DNA from: Cryobacterium glucosi
GTDB taxonomy: Bacteria; Actinomycetota; Actinomycetes; Actinomycetales; Microbacteriaceae
Reading direction: 5' to 3'
DNA: 64,000 bases
NCBI RefSeq assembly: GCF_004402235.1
Contig: NZ_SOFS01000019.1
Span: 62,001 to 126,000 of the forward strand
This document shows, one piece after another, positions 54,415-62,646 of the stretch. The notes beneath the pieces were generated by a model. It made no database searches and was not told where the DNA came from. It saw only the letters and a list, made by a program, of their open reading frames with translations. Position numbers and translations under genes: made by a program. Within the stretch, counting starts at the first letter, position 1, and every line of letters starts with the position of its first letter.

Positions 54415-54987
54415 CTAGCCAACGATGATGCTGGGTGTGACCTCACGAAGCTGGCAGACGGTGTCACGGATGCACTCAGCCCAGTCCTCGGAAGGCGTAC
54501 CCGTGATCCATCTCTCGAAGCCGATCTTGAACACGGTCACACCCGTCTCGGCGGCAAGGGTCGCCGACGGCTCCGCAACCCCGCGCTCGCGCAGCGCCCC
54601 CGCGACGGATGCGCTCAGGGTCGAAAATTTCAGCAGTTCGCGCTCCTGGAGTGCGGGATTGGCCGAGATGATCGCGGCCCGCCGAATGGAGTGTGCACGG
54701 TCGAAGACCAGTCCGCCGACCTTGTTCATGGCCGCAATGACCACGTCGACCGGTCGCACATCTTCGGGCGTCTCGGCAATGGTCGCGAGGATGATGCGCT
54801 GGAGTTCCTGGGATCCCTGGAAGAGCACCTCCCGTTTGTCGGCGAAGTAACGGAAGAACGTGCGCTCGGTAACACCCGCTCGTTCCGCGATCTCAAGGGC
54901 CGTCGTCTGCTCGAAGCCGCGCTCCGAGTAGAGCTCCAGTGCGGCGCGCGCGAGCCGACCGTGCGCATCCGGTAGCCAGCGTCCCAT
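54415..54987 (-). CDS. TetR-family regulator
   Basis: About 190 residues from the ATG at 54987; an in-frame ATG at 55032 (+15 residues) is equally lacking a ribosome site. HTH at ~10-55 (ARAALELYSERGFEQTTALEIAERAGVTERTFFRYFADKREVLF). It faces the epimerase-like gene across dyads including TGACGTCAG (55045-55053), so it probably represses that gene. It is 27 bases upstream of the SOUL gene on the same strand. Confidence 0.88.
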   Translation of the reverse strand: MGRWLPDAHGRLARAALELYSERGFEQTTALEIAERAGVTERTFFRYFADKREVLFQGSQELQRIILATIAETPEDVRPVDVVIAAMNKVGGLVFDRAHSIRRAAIISANPALQERELLKFSTLSASVAGALRERGVAEPSATLAAETGVTVFKIGFERWITGTPSEDWAECIRDTVCQLREVTPSIIVG

Positions 54988-55044
54988 GAGAGGCAGTCTA
55001 CGATCTTTCGAGTTGATGTCGGTCGCTGACATTACGTGCTACTC

Positions 55045-55065
55045 TGACGTCAGCAACTGACATCA
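55045..55065. promoter_or_regulatory. operator dyads between TetR and epimerase-like genes
   Basis: TGACGTCAG-CAA-CTGACATCA is a 9-3-9 dyad with one mismatch; it contains the perfect CTGACGTCAG (55044-55053). A further CTGAC half-site lies at 55026-55030. Confidence 0.65.
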
Positions 55066-55118
55066 GTAGCCGATGCCTGGCAACCGACCGGGCGCGCGTC
55101 TCGAAGGAGAAGTCACTC

Positions 55119-56027
55119 ATGCGTATTTTCATCACCGGCGCTTCCGGCTGGATCGGCTCTGCCGTATCCCAGGAAATCATCGCTGCCGGACACGAGGTCG
55201 TCGGCCTGGCGCGAAACGACGAGTCGTTCGCGAAACTGCAGGCCGCCGGCGTCACTCCCCATCGCGGGAATCTCGACGATCTCGACAGCATGCGCGAGGC
55301 GGCGACAGCAGCGGATGGCGTCATCCATCTGGCATACAAGCACGACTTTTCCGACATGGCGGGTGCCGGCGCGACCGAGCGAGCCACCATCGAGATGTTC
55401 GGGGACACCCTCGCCGGCTCGGATCGCCCGTTCCTGTTCGCGTCTGGTGTTGCGGGGCTCGCGCCTGGCAGGCTCGCAAGCGAGGACGACGCGGTTCCGT
55501 TCAGCGGGCCTGAGGCGCCGCGCGGGGGCGCAGAGGCGCTCGCGCTTTCCTATGCCGACCGCGGAATCCGCTCCGTCGCCCTCCGTTTCTCCCCGACAGT
55601 CCACGGTGAGGGCGACCACGGATTCATGCAGGTGATCTCAGGGATCGCCGGCGAAAAGGGTGTCTCCGGCTATGTCGGTGACGGTTCCAGCCGCTGGCCT
55701 GCCGTGAATCGTCTGGATGCAGCGAGGATGGTGGCACTCGCACTCGCGAAGGCGCCTGCCGGATCCCGCGTGCACGCCGTCGGCGAAGAGGGCATCTCGT
55801 CGCTCGAGATTGCCGCCGCAATCGGCGACGCTCGAGGCATCCCACTGGTGTCGATTCCCCCGGAAGATGCCGCCGCGCACTTCGGCTGGATCGGCATGTT
55901 CTTCGGCCTGGACGTTCCCACCTCGAGCGCCCGGACGCAGGACCTGCTCGGCTGGACACCGACGCACCCCGGCCTTGTCGACGATATCAAGTCCGGCTTC
56001 TACGGGTCGAGGCGTCCCGCCCAGTAG
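55119..56027 (+). CDS. NAD(P)-binding epimerase/dehydratase-like protein (atypical SDR)
   Basis: A 302-residue extended/atypical SDR. It starts MRIFITGASGWIGSAV with the GxxGxxG cofactor loop (~7-13); VALRFSPTVHGEGDHGF (~157-173) and VHAVGEEGISSLEIAAAIG (~215) match the epimerase fold. The usual YxxxK catalytic pair is not visible where expected, as in atypical NmrA-like or ylbE-type members. ATG with GAAGGAG upstream. Regulated by the divergent TetR by position. Confidence 0.85.
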   Translation: MRIFITGASGWIGSAVSQEIIAAGHEVVGLARNDESFAKLQAAGVTPHRGNLDDLDSMREAATAADGVIHLAYKHDFSDMAGAGATERATIEMFGDTLAGSDRPFLFASGVAGLAPGRLASEDDAVPFSGPEAPRGGAEALALSYADRGIRSVALRFSPTVHGEGDHGFMQVISGIAGEKGVSGYVGDGSSRWPAVNRLDAARMVALALAKAPAGSRVHAVGEEGISSLEIAAAIGDARGIPLVSIPPEDAAAHFGWIGMFFGLDVPTSSARTQDLLGWTPTHPGLVDDIKSGFYGSRRPAQ

Positions 56028-56096
56028 TCCCTTCGTTCGTCGGCACCTGATCGGTGAATGAACAGCAGGCAACATCGCCTCACTGAAGCGAAGCCC

Positions 56097-56972
56097 TTAC
56101 CGGGGTTCGGCCGCTTCGATTCGCGGGGCTGCCCAGCTGGCCAGGAGTCGCAGACGCTCTGCGCTGGGTGAGCCGGGTTCCGCGGTGTAGATCATAAGAA
56201 CGAATCCTGGGTCGGCGGTGATGATGAGCTCTTCATAGGCAAGAGTGAGCTCGCCGACGACGGGGTGATTGAAGCGTTTTGTGCCGGAGCCGTGGGTGCG
56301 GACGTCGTGGGCCCCCCAGAGCTGGCGGAATGTGTCGCTGCGGGTGGATAGTTCGCCGACGAGGTTCTGGAGGCCTTTGTCGTTGGGGTCGCGCCCTGCT
56401 TCGGCACGCATGATTGCGACGCACATTCCGGCGAAGAGATCCCAGTCCGGATAGAAGTCGCGTGATGCGGGGTCGAGGAATTGGAACCGGGCCAGGTTCG
56501 GTGTGCGCCCACCGTCGCCGATCAGTGGCGAGTAGAAGGCACGTCCGAGTTCGTTTGTGGCGAGAAGATCCTGGTGCTGGTCGCGCACGAATGCCACGCC
56601 GTCGGTGATCGTGCTGAGTACCCAGTGAAGACTGGGCCTGCTCACGGCGTTCTTTGTGGCGCGCCTGCGCGGACGTCCGGACAATGGGACGCCGTCTGCT
56701 GCGCGGGCGAGGTCGAAGAGGTGGGTCCGTTCCGTGTCGTCGAGGTTGAGTGCGCGGGCAAGGGCGTCGAGAACGGAGGAGGACGCCCCTCCGATCGCGC
56801 CACGTTCGAGCTTGGCGTAGTACTCGACACTGACGCCGGCGAGCGTTGCCACCTCGGTGCGACGGAGCCCCGCCACCCGCCGGTTTGCTCCGGCGGGAAG
56901 GCCCACCTGTTCCGGAGCAATTTTCGCGCGGCGGGACATGAGGAATTCGCGTACCTCGGAGTGATTGTCCAT
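56097..56972 (-). CDS. HTH (XRE-type) regulator with MmyB-like ligand domain
   Basis: 291 residues from the ATG at 56972 (an in-frame ATG at 57104 adds 44 non-family residues). The lambda-repressor-like HTH is at ~9-75 (SRRAKIAPEQVG...GLRRTEVATLAGVSVEYYAKLERG), followed by the MmyB-type PAS-like domain (~100-285) that binds a fatty-acid-like ligand in relatives. Divergent from the MFS-ADH-CMD-cupin cluster, which it probably controls. Confidence 0.88.
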   Translation of the reverse strand: MDNHSEVREFLMSRRAKIAPEQVGLPAGANRRVAGLRRTEVATLAGVSVEYYAKLERGAIGGASSSVLDALARALNLDDTERTHLFDLARAADGVPLSGRPRRRATKNAVSRPSLHWVLSTITDGVAFVRDQHQDLLATNELGRAFYSPLIGDGGRTPNLARFQFLDPASRDFYPDWDLFAGMCVAIMRAEAGRDPNDKGLQNLVGELSTRSDTFRQLWGAHDVRTHGSGTKRFNHPVVGELTLAYEELIITADPGFVLMIYTAEPGSPSAERLRLLASWAAPRIEAAEPR

Positions 56973-57166
56973 GTCGACGAGACTACGTCTCCGGCACTGG
57001 GCGCGGGGTGCCCTGCTGGTACACCCCTCGACAGAGACTCCCTCCCGGGGTGCACAGCGCGTTGACTGAGGCATATGCAACAACCGGCTGTTCACGGCGG
57101 GCACGGTGTGGACCGTTGCGCACCCGTGGGCAGTAACGCATGCAACAGTCGGCGGTGAGGAGAATC

Positions 57167-58366
57167 TTGAACACGACCATCACGGTGCCACCACCGGCCG
57201 CCGTCGAGACGATGAAGCGTTTGCCTCTGGCAACCCTGGTTGCCTTGGCGGTCATCGGCTTCGTTCTCGTGGCGATGGAGACCATGCCGGCCGGCCTGCT
57301 TCCGGTCATCGCCGCCGGCATGGGGACCAGCGAAGGCACCGTCGGGCTATTTGTGAGCGCATACGCCCTCGGCACGGTCATCATCACGATCCCGGCCATC
57401 ACCCTGACCCGGGGAATGCGCCGAAAGCCCCTGCTCCTCGGAACGATCCTCGGTCTCATCCTCGCGAACAGCGTCACCGCACTCTCCAGCGACGTGGCTC
57501 TGTCCCTGCTGTCACGGTTCGTTGCGGGGGCATTCTCAGGAATCATCTGGGGGATGCTCGCGGCCTACGGTCGAAAGATCAGCCCGCCGTCCCGCGCAGG
57601 GCTGTCCCTGGCGATCGTCTCCGGCGGGGCACCGGTCGGATTCGCCCTCGGTACACCCCTCGGATCCTGGCTTGGAACGACATTCGACTGGAGGTGGGCA
57701 TTTGGCGGCCTCACCGCAGTGGCCATCATCGCCGGTGCGCTCATCGCCGCGATCGCCCCCGACGCCCACGGACAGCCGGGAAGCTCACGACTGCCCTTGG
57801 TCCGGGTGTTCCGAATCCCCGGCATCGCCATCATTCTGTCCGTCATCTTCACCTGGATGTTGGCGCACAACACGATCTACACCTATCTCTCCCCGTACCT
57901 CAGGGCGACCAGCAGCAGCCTCACCGTCGACGTTCAGCTTTTCATCTTCGGAGTCGCCTCGATCGGCGGCATCGTCATCACCGGGGCGCTGCTGGACCGC
58001 TATCCGAGACCGCTGCTGCACGGCAGCGCGGCGCTGTTCATCATGGCCGGTGTTGTCCTCCTCATCGGGCACACCTCGACCGCGGCGATCGTCGTCGCGA
58101 CCGTTCTGTGGGGAATCGCGTTCGGCGGGGTATCCGCCCAGGTCCAAGCCGCTCTCACCACAACGGGAGGCAACGACTCGGATATCGCCAACTCGTTCCT
58201 GCCGGTGGCGTTCAACCTCGCCATCTTCACCGCCGGCATTCTCGGCGCCGCCCTACTGACAGTCTTCGACGGCCTCGTCCTCACCGTCGTGATGATCGTG
58301 TTCGGCCTCACCGCGCTCCTGCTCACCGTCTACGGACGTCGCACCGCTTTCCCCGTCCGCCTCTAG
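57167..58366 (+). CDS. MFS transporter (DHA1/AraJ-like)
   Basis: A 399-residue carrier from a TTG with GAGGAG four to five bases upstream; a longer ATG start at 57140 is possible. Twelve membrane segments from ~25; AMETMPAGLLPVIAAGMGTSEGTVGLFVSAYALG (~37-70) resembles AraJ/PucA-type efflux or sugar-efflux proteins, and RGMRRKPLLLG (~86) is the A motif. It opens the run followed by ADH, CMD and cupin genes and likely exports a small organic compound. Confidence 0.88.
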   Translation: MNTTITVPPPAAVETMKRLPLATLVALAVIGFVLVAMETMPAGLLPVIAAGMGTSEGTVGLFVSAYALGTVIITIPAITLTRGMRRKPLLLGTILGLILANSVTALSSDVALSLLSRFVAGAFSGIIWGMLAAYGRKISPPSRAGLSLAIVSGGAPVGFALGTPLGSWLGTTFDWRWAFGGLTAVAIIAGALIAAIAPDAHGQPGSSRLPLVRVFRIPGIAIILSVIFTWMLAHNTIYTYLSPYLRATSSSLTVDVQLFIFGVASIGGIVITGALLDRYPRPLLHGSAALFIMAGVVLLIGHTSTAAIVVATVLWGIAFGGVSAQVQAALTTTGGNDSDIANSFLPVAFNLAIFTAGILGAALLTVFDGLVLTVVMIVFGLTALLLTVYGRRTAFPVRL

Positions 58367-58429
58367 CAACCATTTCCCACAATTTCTCAACCATTCGACC
58401 AATCGACAGCAACACATCTGGAGATAGCA

Positions 58430-59470
58430 ATGAAAGCGATATACATGTTCGGTGCTGGCGACGTTCGTCTCGTCGACGCCCCCGACCCCGTCGTGCACGA
58501 CACCACCGACGCCGTCGTCCGAATCGTTCGGGCCTGCGTGTGCGGTTCCGACCTGCACCCGTTCCACAGCATGCCGAGCACCCCGGGTGGGGTGTCCATG
58601 GGGCACGAATTCATCGGCGTCGTCGAGGAAGTCGGATCCGACGTCCGCACCCTCGCGCCCGGCGACCTTGTCATCTCTCCGTTCGCCTTCTCCGACGGAA
58701 CGTGCGAATTCTGCCGCGAAGGCCTCTACACCTCCTGCATCCACGGCGGATTCTGGGACATGCCCGGCATAGGCGGCGCCCAGGCCGAAGGCATCCGGGT
58801 CCCCTTCGCCGATGGGACCCTCGTGAAAGTCCCCGGCATCGACGAGAAGTCCCCGCTGCTCACCTCGCTGCTGACCCTGTCCGACGTCTACGGCACCGGG
58901 TGGCACGCAGCCAGCCGCGCTGGTGTCACCGCCGGAGACACTGTCGCGGTCATCGGTGACGGAGCGGTCGGCCTGATGGCGGTCCTCTCAGCCAAGCAGC
59001 TCGGCGCCGAGCGCATCATCCTGATGGGGCGCCACCAGGCGCGCACCGACCTCGGGCGGGAATTCGGCGCAACCGACGTCGTCGCAGAACGCGGCGACGA
59101 AGGCATCAACAAGGTCCGCGAACTCACCGGCGGTCACGGCGTCCGGAAGGTGCTCGAAGCGGTCGGGCATCTGCCCGCCTACGAACAGGCCTACCGCATC
59201 GTCCGGCCCGGCGGAGTCATCAGCCGCGTCGGCGTTCCCCAGTATGAGGACGCACCGATCGGGTTCGGCAGCCTCTTCGGCGCCAACATCACCCTGACCG
59301 GCGGCCCGGCTCCTGTGCGGGCCTACATCGAACGGCTGATGCCGGCGATCCTCGACGGCACCGTCAACCCCGGAAGGGTCTTCGACCGTACCGTCACCCT
59401 CGACGCCGTCCCCGAGGCGTACCGTGCCATGGACGACCGCGAAGCCCTCAAGGTCATGATCGCCTTCTGA
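58430..59470 (+). CDS. zinc-dependent alcohol dehydrogenase (MDR family)
   Basis: A 346-residue medium-chain dehydrogenase. Catalytic zinc ligands are Cys38 (VCGSDLH), His59 and Glu60 (MGHEF). The structural-zinc lobe has Cys92, Cys95 and Cys103 (TCEFCREGLYTSC), but position 89 is Asp instead of Cys, so only three of the four ligands are present unless the Asp serves. Rossmann motif VIGDGAVGLMAV (~173-184). Substrate unknown; aldehyde or alcohol of the neighbouring pathway. ATG with TGGAGA upstream, 63 bases after the MFS gene. Confidence 0.9.
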   Translation: MKAIYMFGAGDVRLVDAPDPVVHDTTDAVVRIVRACVCGSDLHPFHSMPSTPGGVSMGHEFIGVVEEVGSDVRTLAPGDLVISPFAFSDGTCEFCREGLYTSCIHGGFWDMPGIGGAQAEGIRVPFADGTLVKVPGIDEKSPLLTSLLTLSDVYGTGWHAASRAGVTAGDTVAVIGDGAVGLMAVLSAKQLGAERIILMGRHQARTDLGREFGATDVVAERGDEGINKVRELTGGHGVRKVLEAVGHLPAYEQAYRIVRPGGVISRVGVPQYEDAPIGFGSLFGANITLTGGPAPVRAYIERLMPAILDGTVNPGRVFDRTVTLDAVPEAYRAMDDREALKVMIAF

Positions 59471-59523
59471 ACGACACACTCCTGCCGCTCCCCGCACCAT
59501 CGACCACCCCTGAAAGGAACACC

Positions 59524-59856
59524 ATGACCAGCCAACGCACGCAGGTCGGAGGAGGCCGGAACCTGTTCGGCGACTTCGCTCCGAAACTCGCCGAACTCAC
59601 CGACGACGTCCTCTTCGCCGACGTCTGGAACCGCCCCGAACTCTCCGCCCGCGACCGCAGCCTGATCACCGTGGCCGTACTCACGGCCGGCGGGAACACC
59701 GACCAGTTGACCTTCCACCTCGATCACGCCGTCAAGAACGGCGTAACCCAGATCGAACTCATCGAAGCCATCACGCACGTCACGCTCTACGCCGGCTGGC
59801 CCCGGGGCATGGCCGCAATGGGCGTCGCCAAGCAGTATTTCTCCAAGAACGAGTAA
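59524..59856 (+). CDS. carboxymuconolactone decarboxylase-family protein
   Basis: A 110-residue CMD/AhpD-fold protein: WNRPELSARDRSLITVAVLTAGGN (~35-58), HLDHAVKNGVTQIELIEAITHVTLYAGWPRGMAAM (~65-99). This belongs to the gamma-carboxymuconolactone decarboxylase subgroup without the redox CxxC of AhpD. It is commonly found beside cupin and alcohol dehydrogenase genes. ATG with GAAAGGA upstream. Confidence 0.9.
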   Translation: MTSQRTQVGGGRNLFGDFAPKLAELTDDVLFADVWNRPELSARDRSLITVAVLTAGGNTDQLTFHLDHAVKNGVTQIELIEAITHVTLYAGWPRGMAAMGVAKQYFSKNE

Positions 59857-59864
59857 GGAACATC

Positions 59865-60266
59865 ATGATCATCGAACCTGCAGTACCGACCACGCTCAAC
59901 CCGGCCGCCCAGTTCGCCGGTGAAGTCTGGCTCGACCCGATCGCACTGCCCCACGAGGCCGACCAGCGCATGGTCGTCGTGACGGTGCGGTTCGCTCCAG
60001 GAGCCCGCACCGCCTGGCACTCCCACGAACTGGGCCAGTACGTCCGCGTCACGCAGGGCGTCGCCCGTTTCGGAGCGCGAGACGGCTCGATCATCGAGGT
60101 CCACCCCGGCCAGACGCTCTACACCCCGCCAGGCGAACAGCACTGGCACGCGGCAGCCCCCGGCGTCTTCATGGAGCACATCGCCATGGTTCAGTCGGGC
60201 GACGACCCGGCCAAAACCACCACCTGGCTTGAGCACATCACCGATGACGAGTACAACGGCAGCTAA
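59865..60266 (+). CDS. cupin-domain protein
   Basis: A 133-residue single-domain cupin. Metal-site motif 1 is APGARTAWHSHELGQ (~45-59; His-His-Glu region), motif 2 PPGEQHWHAA (~87-96). Such small cupins accompany CMD proteins and may act as quinone- or hydroxy-acid-metabolising isomerases or dioxygenases (inference). ATG eight bases after the CMD stop. Confidence 0.88.
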   Translation: MIIEPAVPTTLNPAAQFAGEVWLDPIALPHEADQRMVVVTVRFAPGARTAWHSHELGQYVRVTQGVARFGARDGSIIEVHPGQTLYTPPGEQHWHAAAPGVFMEHIAMVQSGDDPAKTTTWLEHITDDEYNGS

Positions 60267-60636
60267 AGGCCGTCTGCCGACAATTCCGTGCGCGAGTTCC
60301 TGACGCTGCGACGCCGGGCATTCGGGGAGCCGCAGCCGCCACTTGGGGTTCCGGTGCGACGGAAGTGGGTGCGGCCGGGTTCGTGAGTTCTGCACCAGAC
60401 CGGCCGCCTTGGCGAAGCTGGTGCGGGCGCCGGTGGCATAGCCCAAGGCACCACGCAGGTAACGTCCCCGGGCACCAATCGAGTCAGTCCATCCGATGAC
60501 GCTGGCTCAGCTTCGAGAATCACCCGGTGCCGGCACGAGGCCTGGGCCGACAGCCGGAAATCGGCGCGGTGAACCGCTCGGGCGACGATCACCGCTCGCT
60601 AAACTGGACTCGAGTCCACGACCTTTTTGAGGGACT
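60267..60636. other. 370-bp intergenic region without a supported gene
   Basis: Open frames on both strands exist but lack family features, start sites or typical codon bias. The segment contains the 14-bp palindrome at 60605-60618 and the aldolase promoter. Confidence 0.55.
60605..60618. promoter_or_regulatory. 14-bp perfect palindrome upstream of the class I aldolase
   Basis: TGGACTC and GAGTCCA abut without spacer, 18 bases before the aldolase start. Candidate operator; binding protein unknown. Confidence 0.5.
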
Positions 60637-61521
60637 TTGAATACCGAACAAGCAGCAAGGATGAACACCGGAGTCGGCTTCGTCGCAGCACTTGACCAAA
60701 GCGGCGGCAGCACGAGTGGCGCTCTGAAGCTCTATGGCATCGACCCGGCCTCGTACGGCAGCGATGAGCAGATGTTCGACCTGATGCATCAGATGCGTGC
60801 CCGTGTAATGACGGCCGCAAGCTTCACCTCCGACCGCATCCTCGCGACGATCCTCTTCGAGCAGACCATGGACCGCACCGTTAACGGCCAGTTGACGGGT
60901 GAGTACCTCACCGCCCGAGGTATCGTGCCAATCGTCAAGGTCGATCAGGGCCTGGCCGCTGAGGAGGACGGCGTCCAGTTGATGAGGCCCCTCACCAAGC
61001 TGGAACCCCTCCTCACCCGTGCCGTTGAACGCACGATGTTCGGCACGAAGATGCGTTCCGTGATCAAGTCAGCCAACCCCGCCGGAATCCAGGCGATCGT
61101 CGACCAACAGTTTGCCGTCGCCGCGCAGGTTCTTTCCCATGGCCTGGTGCCGATCTTGGAACCCGAAGTCGACATACATGCCCCTGACAAGGCCGAAGCC
61201 GAAAACCTGCTCAAAGCCGACGTGTTGGCGGCCCTCGACCGGCTCCCCACCGACCAGCCTGTGATCGTCAAGCTGTCGATCCCGACGGTACCCGACTTCT
61301 ACACCGACCTGATCGAGCATCCGCTGGTATTGCGGGTGGTAGCACTCTCCGGTGGCTACAGCCAAAGTGAGGCCTGCCGATTGCTGGCCGAGAACCACGG
61401 TTTGAGCGCCAGTTTCAGCCGGGCGCTGCTCGAGGGCCTTACCGTCCAGCAATCGGACGCAGCCTTCAACGCAATGCTGGCCACCTCCATCGAGCGGATC
61501 TACACGGCGTCCACGACCTGA
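60637..61521 (+). CDS. fda: class I fructose-bisphosphate aldolase
   Basis: 294 residues from a TTG with GAGGGA upstream; an in-frame ATG at 60661 has its site too close. A Schiff-base aldolase of the Staphylococcus-type class I family: GFVAALDQSGGSTSGALKLYG (~13-33), ILFEQTMDRTV (~70), GIVPIVKVDQGLA (~92-104), ILEPEVDI (~172), and the Schiff-base Lys in PVIVKLSIPT (~208). It cleaves fructose-1,6-bisphosphate. A class II family aldolase specific for tagatose-bisphosphate (19462) also occurs in the window. Confidence 0.92.
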   Translation: MNTEQAARMNTGVGFVAALDQSGGSTSGALKLYGIDPASYGSDEQMFDLMHQMRARVMTAASFTSDRILATILFEQTMDRTVNGQLTGEYLTARGIVPIVKVDQGLAAEEDGVQLMRPLTKLEPLLTRAVERTMFGTKMRSVIKSANPAGIQAIVDQQFAVAAQVLSHGLVPILEPEVDIHAPDKAEAENLLKADVLAALDRLPTDQPVIVKLSIPTVPDFYTDLIEHPLVLRVVALSGGYSQSEACRLLAENHGLSASFSRALLEGLTVQQSDAAFNAMLATSIERIYTASTT

Positions 61522-61565
61522 CCCCCGGCATTCCCAAGCTGCGGGGTGCGTGATATACGTAGCTC

Positions 61566-61967
61566 ATGACCACTGGAAGCAAAGACGAACCGTGGATTCT
61601 GTCCACCCCGCCGGGTACGAGCCAGTACACGATGTACCGCGACGAGTCGAGCACACCACCGAGCCTGGTCTGCCAGGTCGGATCAACAAAGCTCAGCTAC
61701 GACGCCCGAGCCGTTGAGGACCTGCACACCTGGCTCACGGAGCATGGTGATTGGGTACCGCTGGGTGCCGCGGACGAGAAGAAAGTCCCGGCTGAGGGGA
61801 GTGTCGAGGCGTGGGGCCGGTCCGAGTCCAACCCGCTCGGCGGCTGGTACGGGCTCCGGAACGGATACCGCGGGCGATTCGGCATGTATCTTCCGCCGTT
61901 GCTCGAAGCGCTCGGACTCGCCGAACTCACCCACGACCCCCGCAACAACAGCATGCGCGCACGCTAG
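61566..61967 (+). CDS. conserved small actinobacterial protein of unknown function
   Basis: A 133-residue cytosolic protein, ATG with no strong ribosome site. The features DEPWILSTPPGTSQYTMYRDE at the start and NPLGGWYGLRNGYRGRFGMYLPPLLEALGLAEL at the end look family-like; I recognise similar hypothetical proteins in Actinobacteria but no function. Follows the aldolase by 44 bases. Confidence 0.7.
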   Translation: MTTGSKDEPWILSTPPGTSQYTMYRDESSTPPSLVCQVGSTKLSYDARAVEDLHTWLTEHGDWVPLGAADEKKVPAEGSVEAWGRSESNPLGGWYGLRNGYRGRFGMYLPPLLEALGLAELTHDPRNNSMRAR

Positions 61968-62047
61968 AAGTCCCTCCCTGCGGTCCCGTATGACAACGGG
62001 CCGTCGGATCCACAGGACGGCAGCTTCCCTGCGACATTCTGGTGAGG

Positions 62048-62611
62048 CTAGGTTCCGGACGCAAGTGCACGCGCAATGATCGCCGCGATGACGTCGGCCT
62101 TGGCTTCGGCGTATGCATTCATGTCGTCGAAACCCTCACCCAACAACGCGCTCTTGGTCGCTTCATATAGGGACCGGTCGTCAGCATCCGCACGAAGACG
62201 GTTGCGGAAGAGGAGGTACCTGTCGATAGCCGAATCGCCTCTTTGCAGGATGTGGATGTGCACATCGCGTGCCGAGGTTCGCACCAGGCGATGGCCGGGC
62301 TCACGAACGCGCAACTCGTATCCCACGGATAAGAGAGGTCCGAGATAGTCCTCCTCCACCGTGATATCGCCGACCGTGACCAGGATGTCGATAATCGGCT
62401 TGGCCGCCAGCCCGGGTACCGAGGTCGATCCGATGTGTTCAACCTCGACTTCCGTCGTTCCGAGCGCCTTCCGCAGACGATTCTGGTGGGCAAGGAAGAT
62501 AACGGGCCAGCTGTCGTCATAGGCAACGAGTTCCAGCTCGCGCTTCTCAGATCCGCCGACAAGCTCGACCGCTACAACGTCTGGTCGACGCGATACGAAG
62601 TCCTTGGTCAT
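62048..62611 (-). CDS. GrpB-family protein (nucleotidyltransferase fold)
   Basis: 187 residues from the ATG at 62611 (GAGGA upstream; the frame extends to 62851 without family features). VEHIGSTSVPGLAAKPIIDILVTV (~49-72) is the GrpB signature with a GS and D-x-D metal motif, followed by HIHILQRGDSAIDRYLLFRNRLRAD (~121-145) and YEATKSALL. GrpB proteins have a nucleotidyltransferase fold; biochemical function is not known. Confidence 0.9.
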   Translation of the reverse strand: MTKDFVSRRPDVVAVELVGGSEKRELELVAYDDSWPVIFLAHQNRLRKALGTTEVEVEHIGSTSVPGLAAKPIIDILVTVGDITVEEDYLGPLLSVGYELRVREPGHRLVRTSARDVHIHILQRGDSAIDRYLLFRNRLRADADDRSLYEATKSALLGEGFDDMNAYAEAKADVIAAIIARALASGT

Positions 62612-62646
62612 GCGATCATCCTCGCATCGGTTTTGCCCGGTAGCGC

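Noticed and set aside
59524-59856. CMD protein without the CxxC redox pair as a defect
   Set aside because: The gamma-carboxymuconolactone decarboxylase subgroup normally lacks it, unlike AhpD.
60263-60592. 109-residue minus-strand reading frame
   Set aside because: No family features, no ribosome site, composition typical of random GC-rich DNA.
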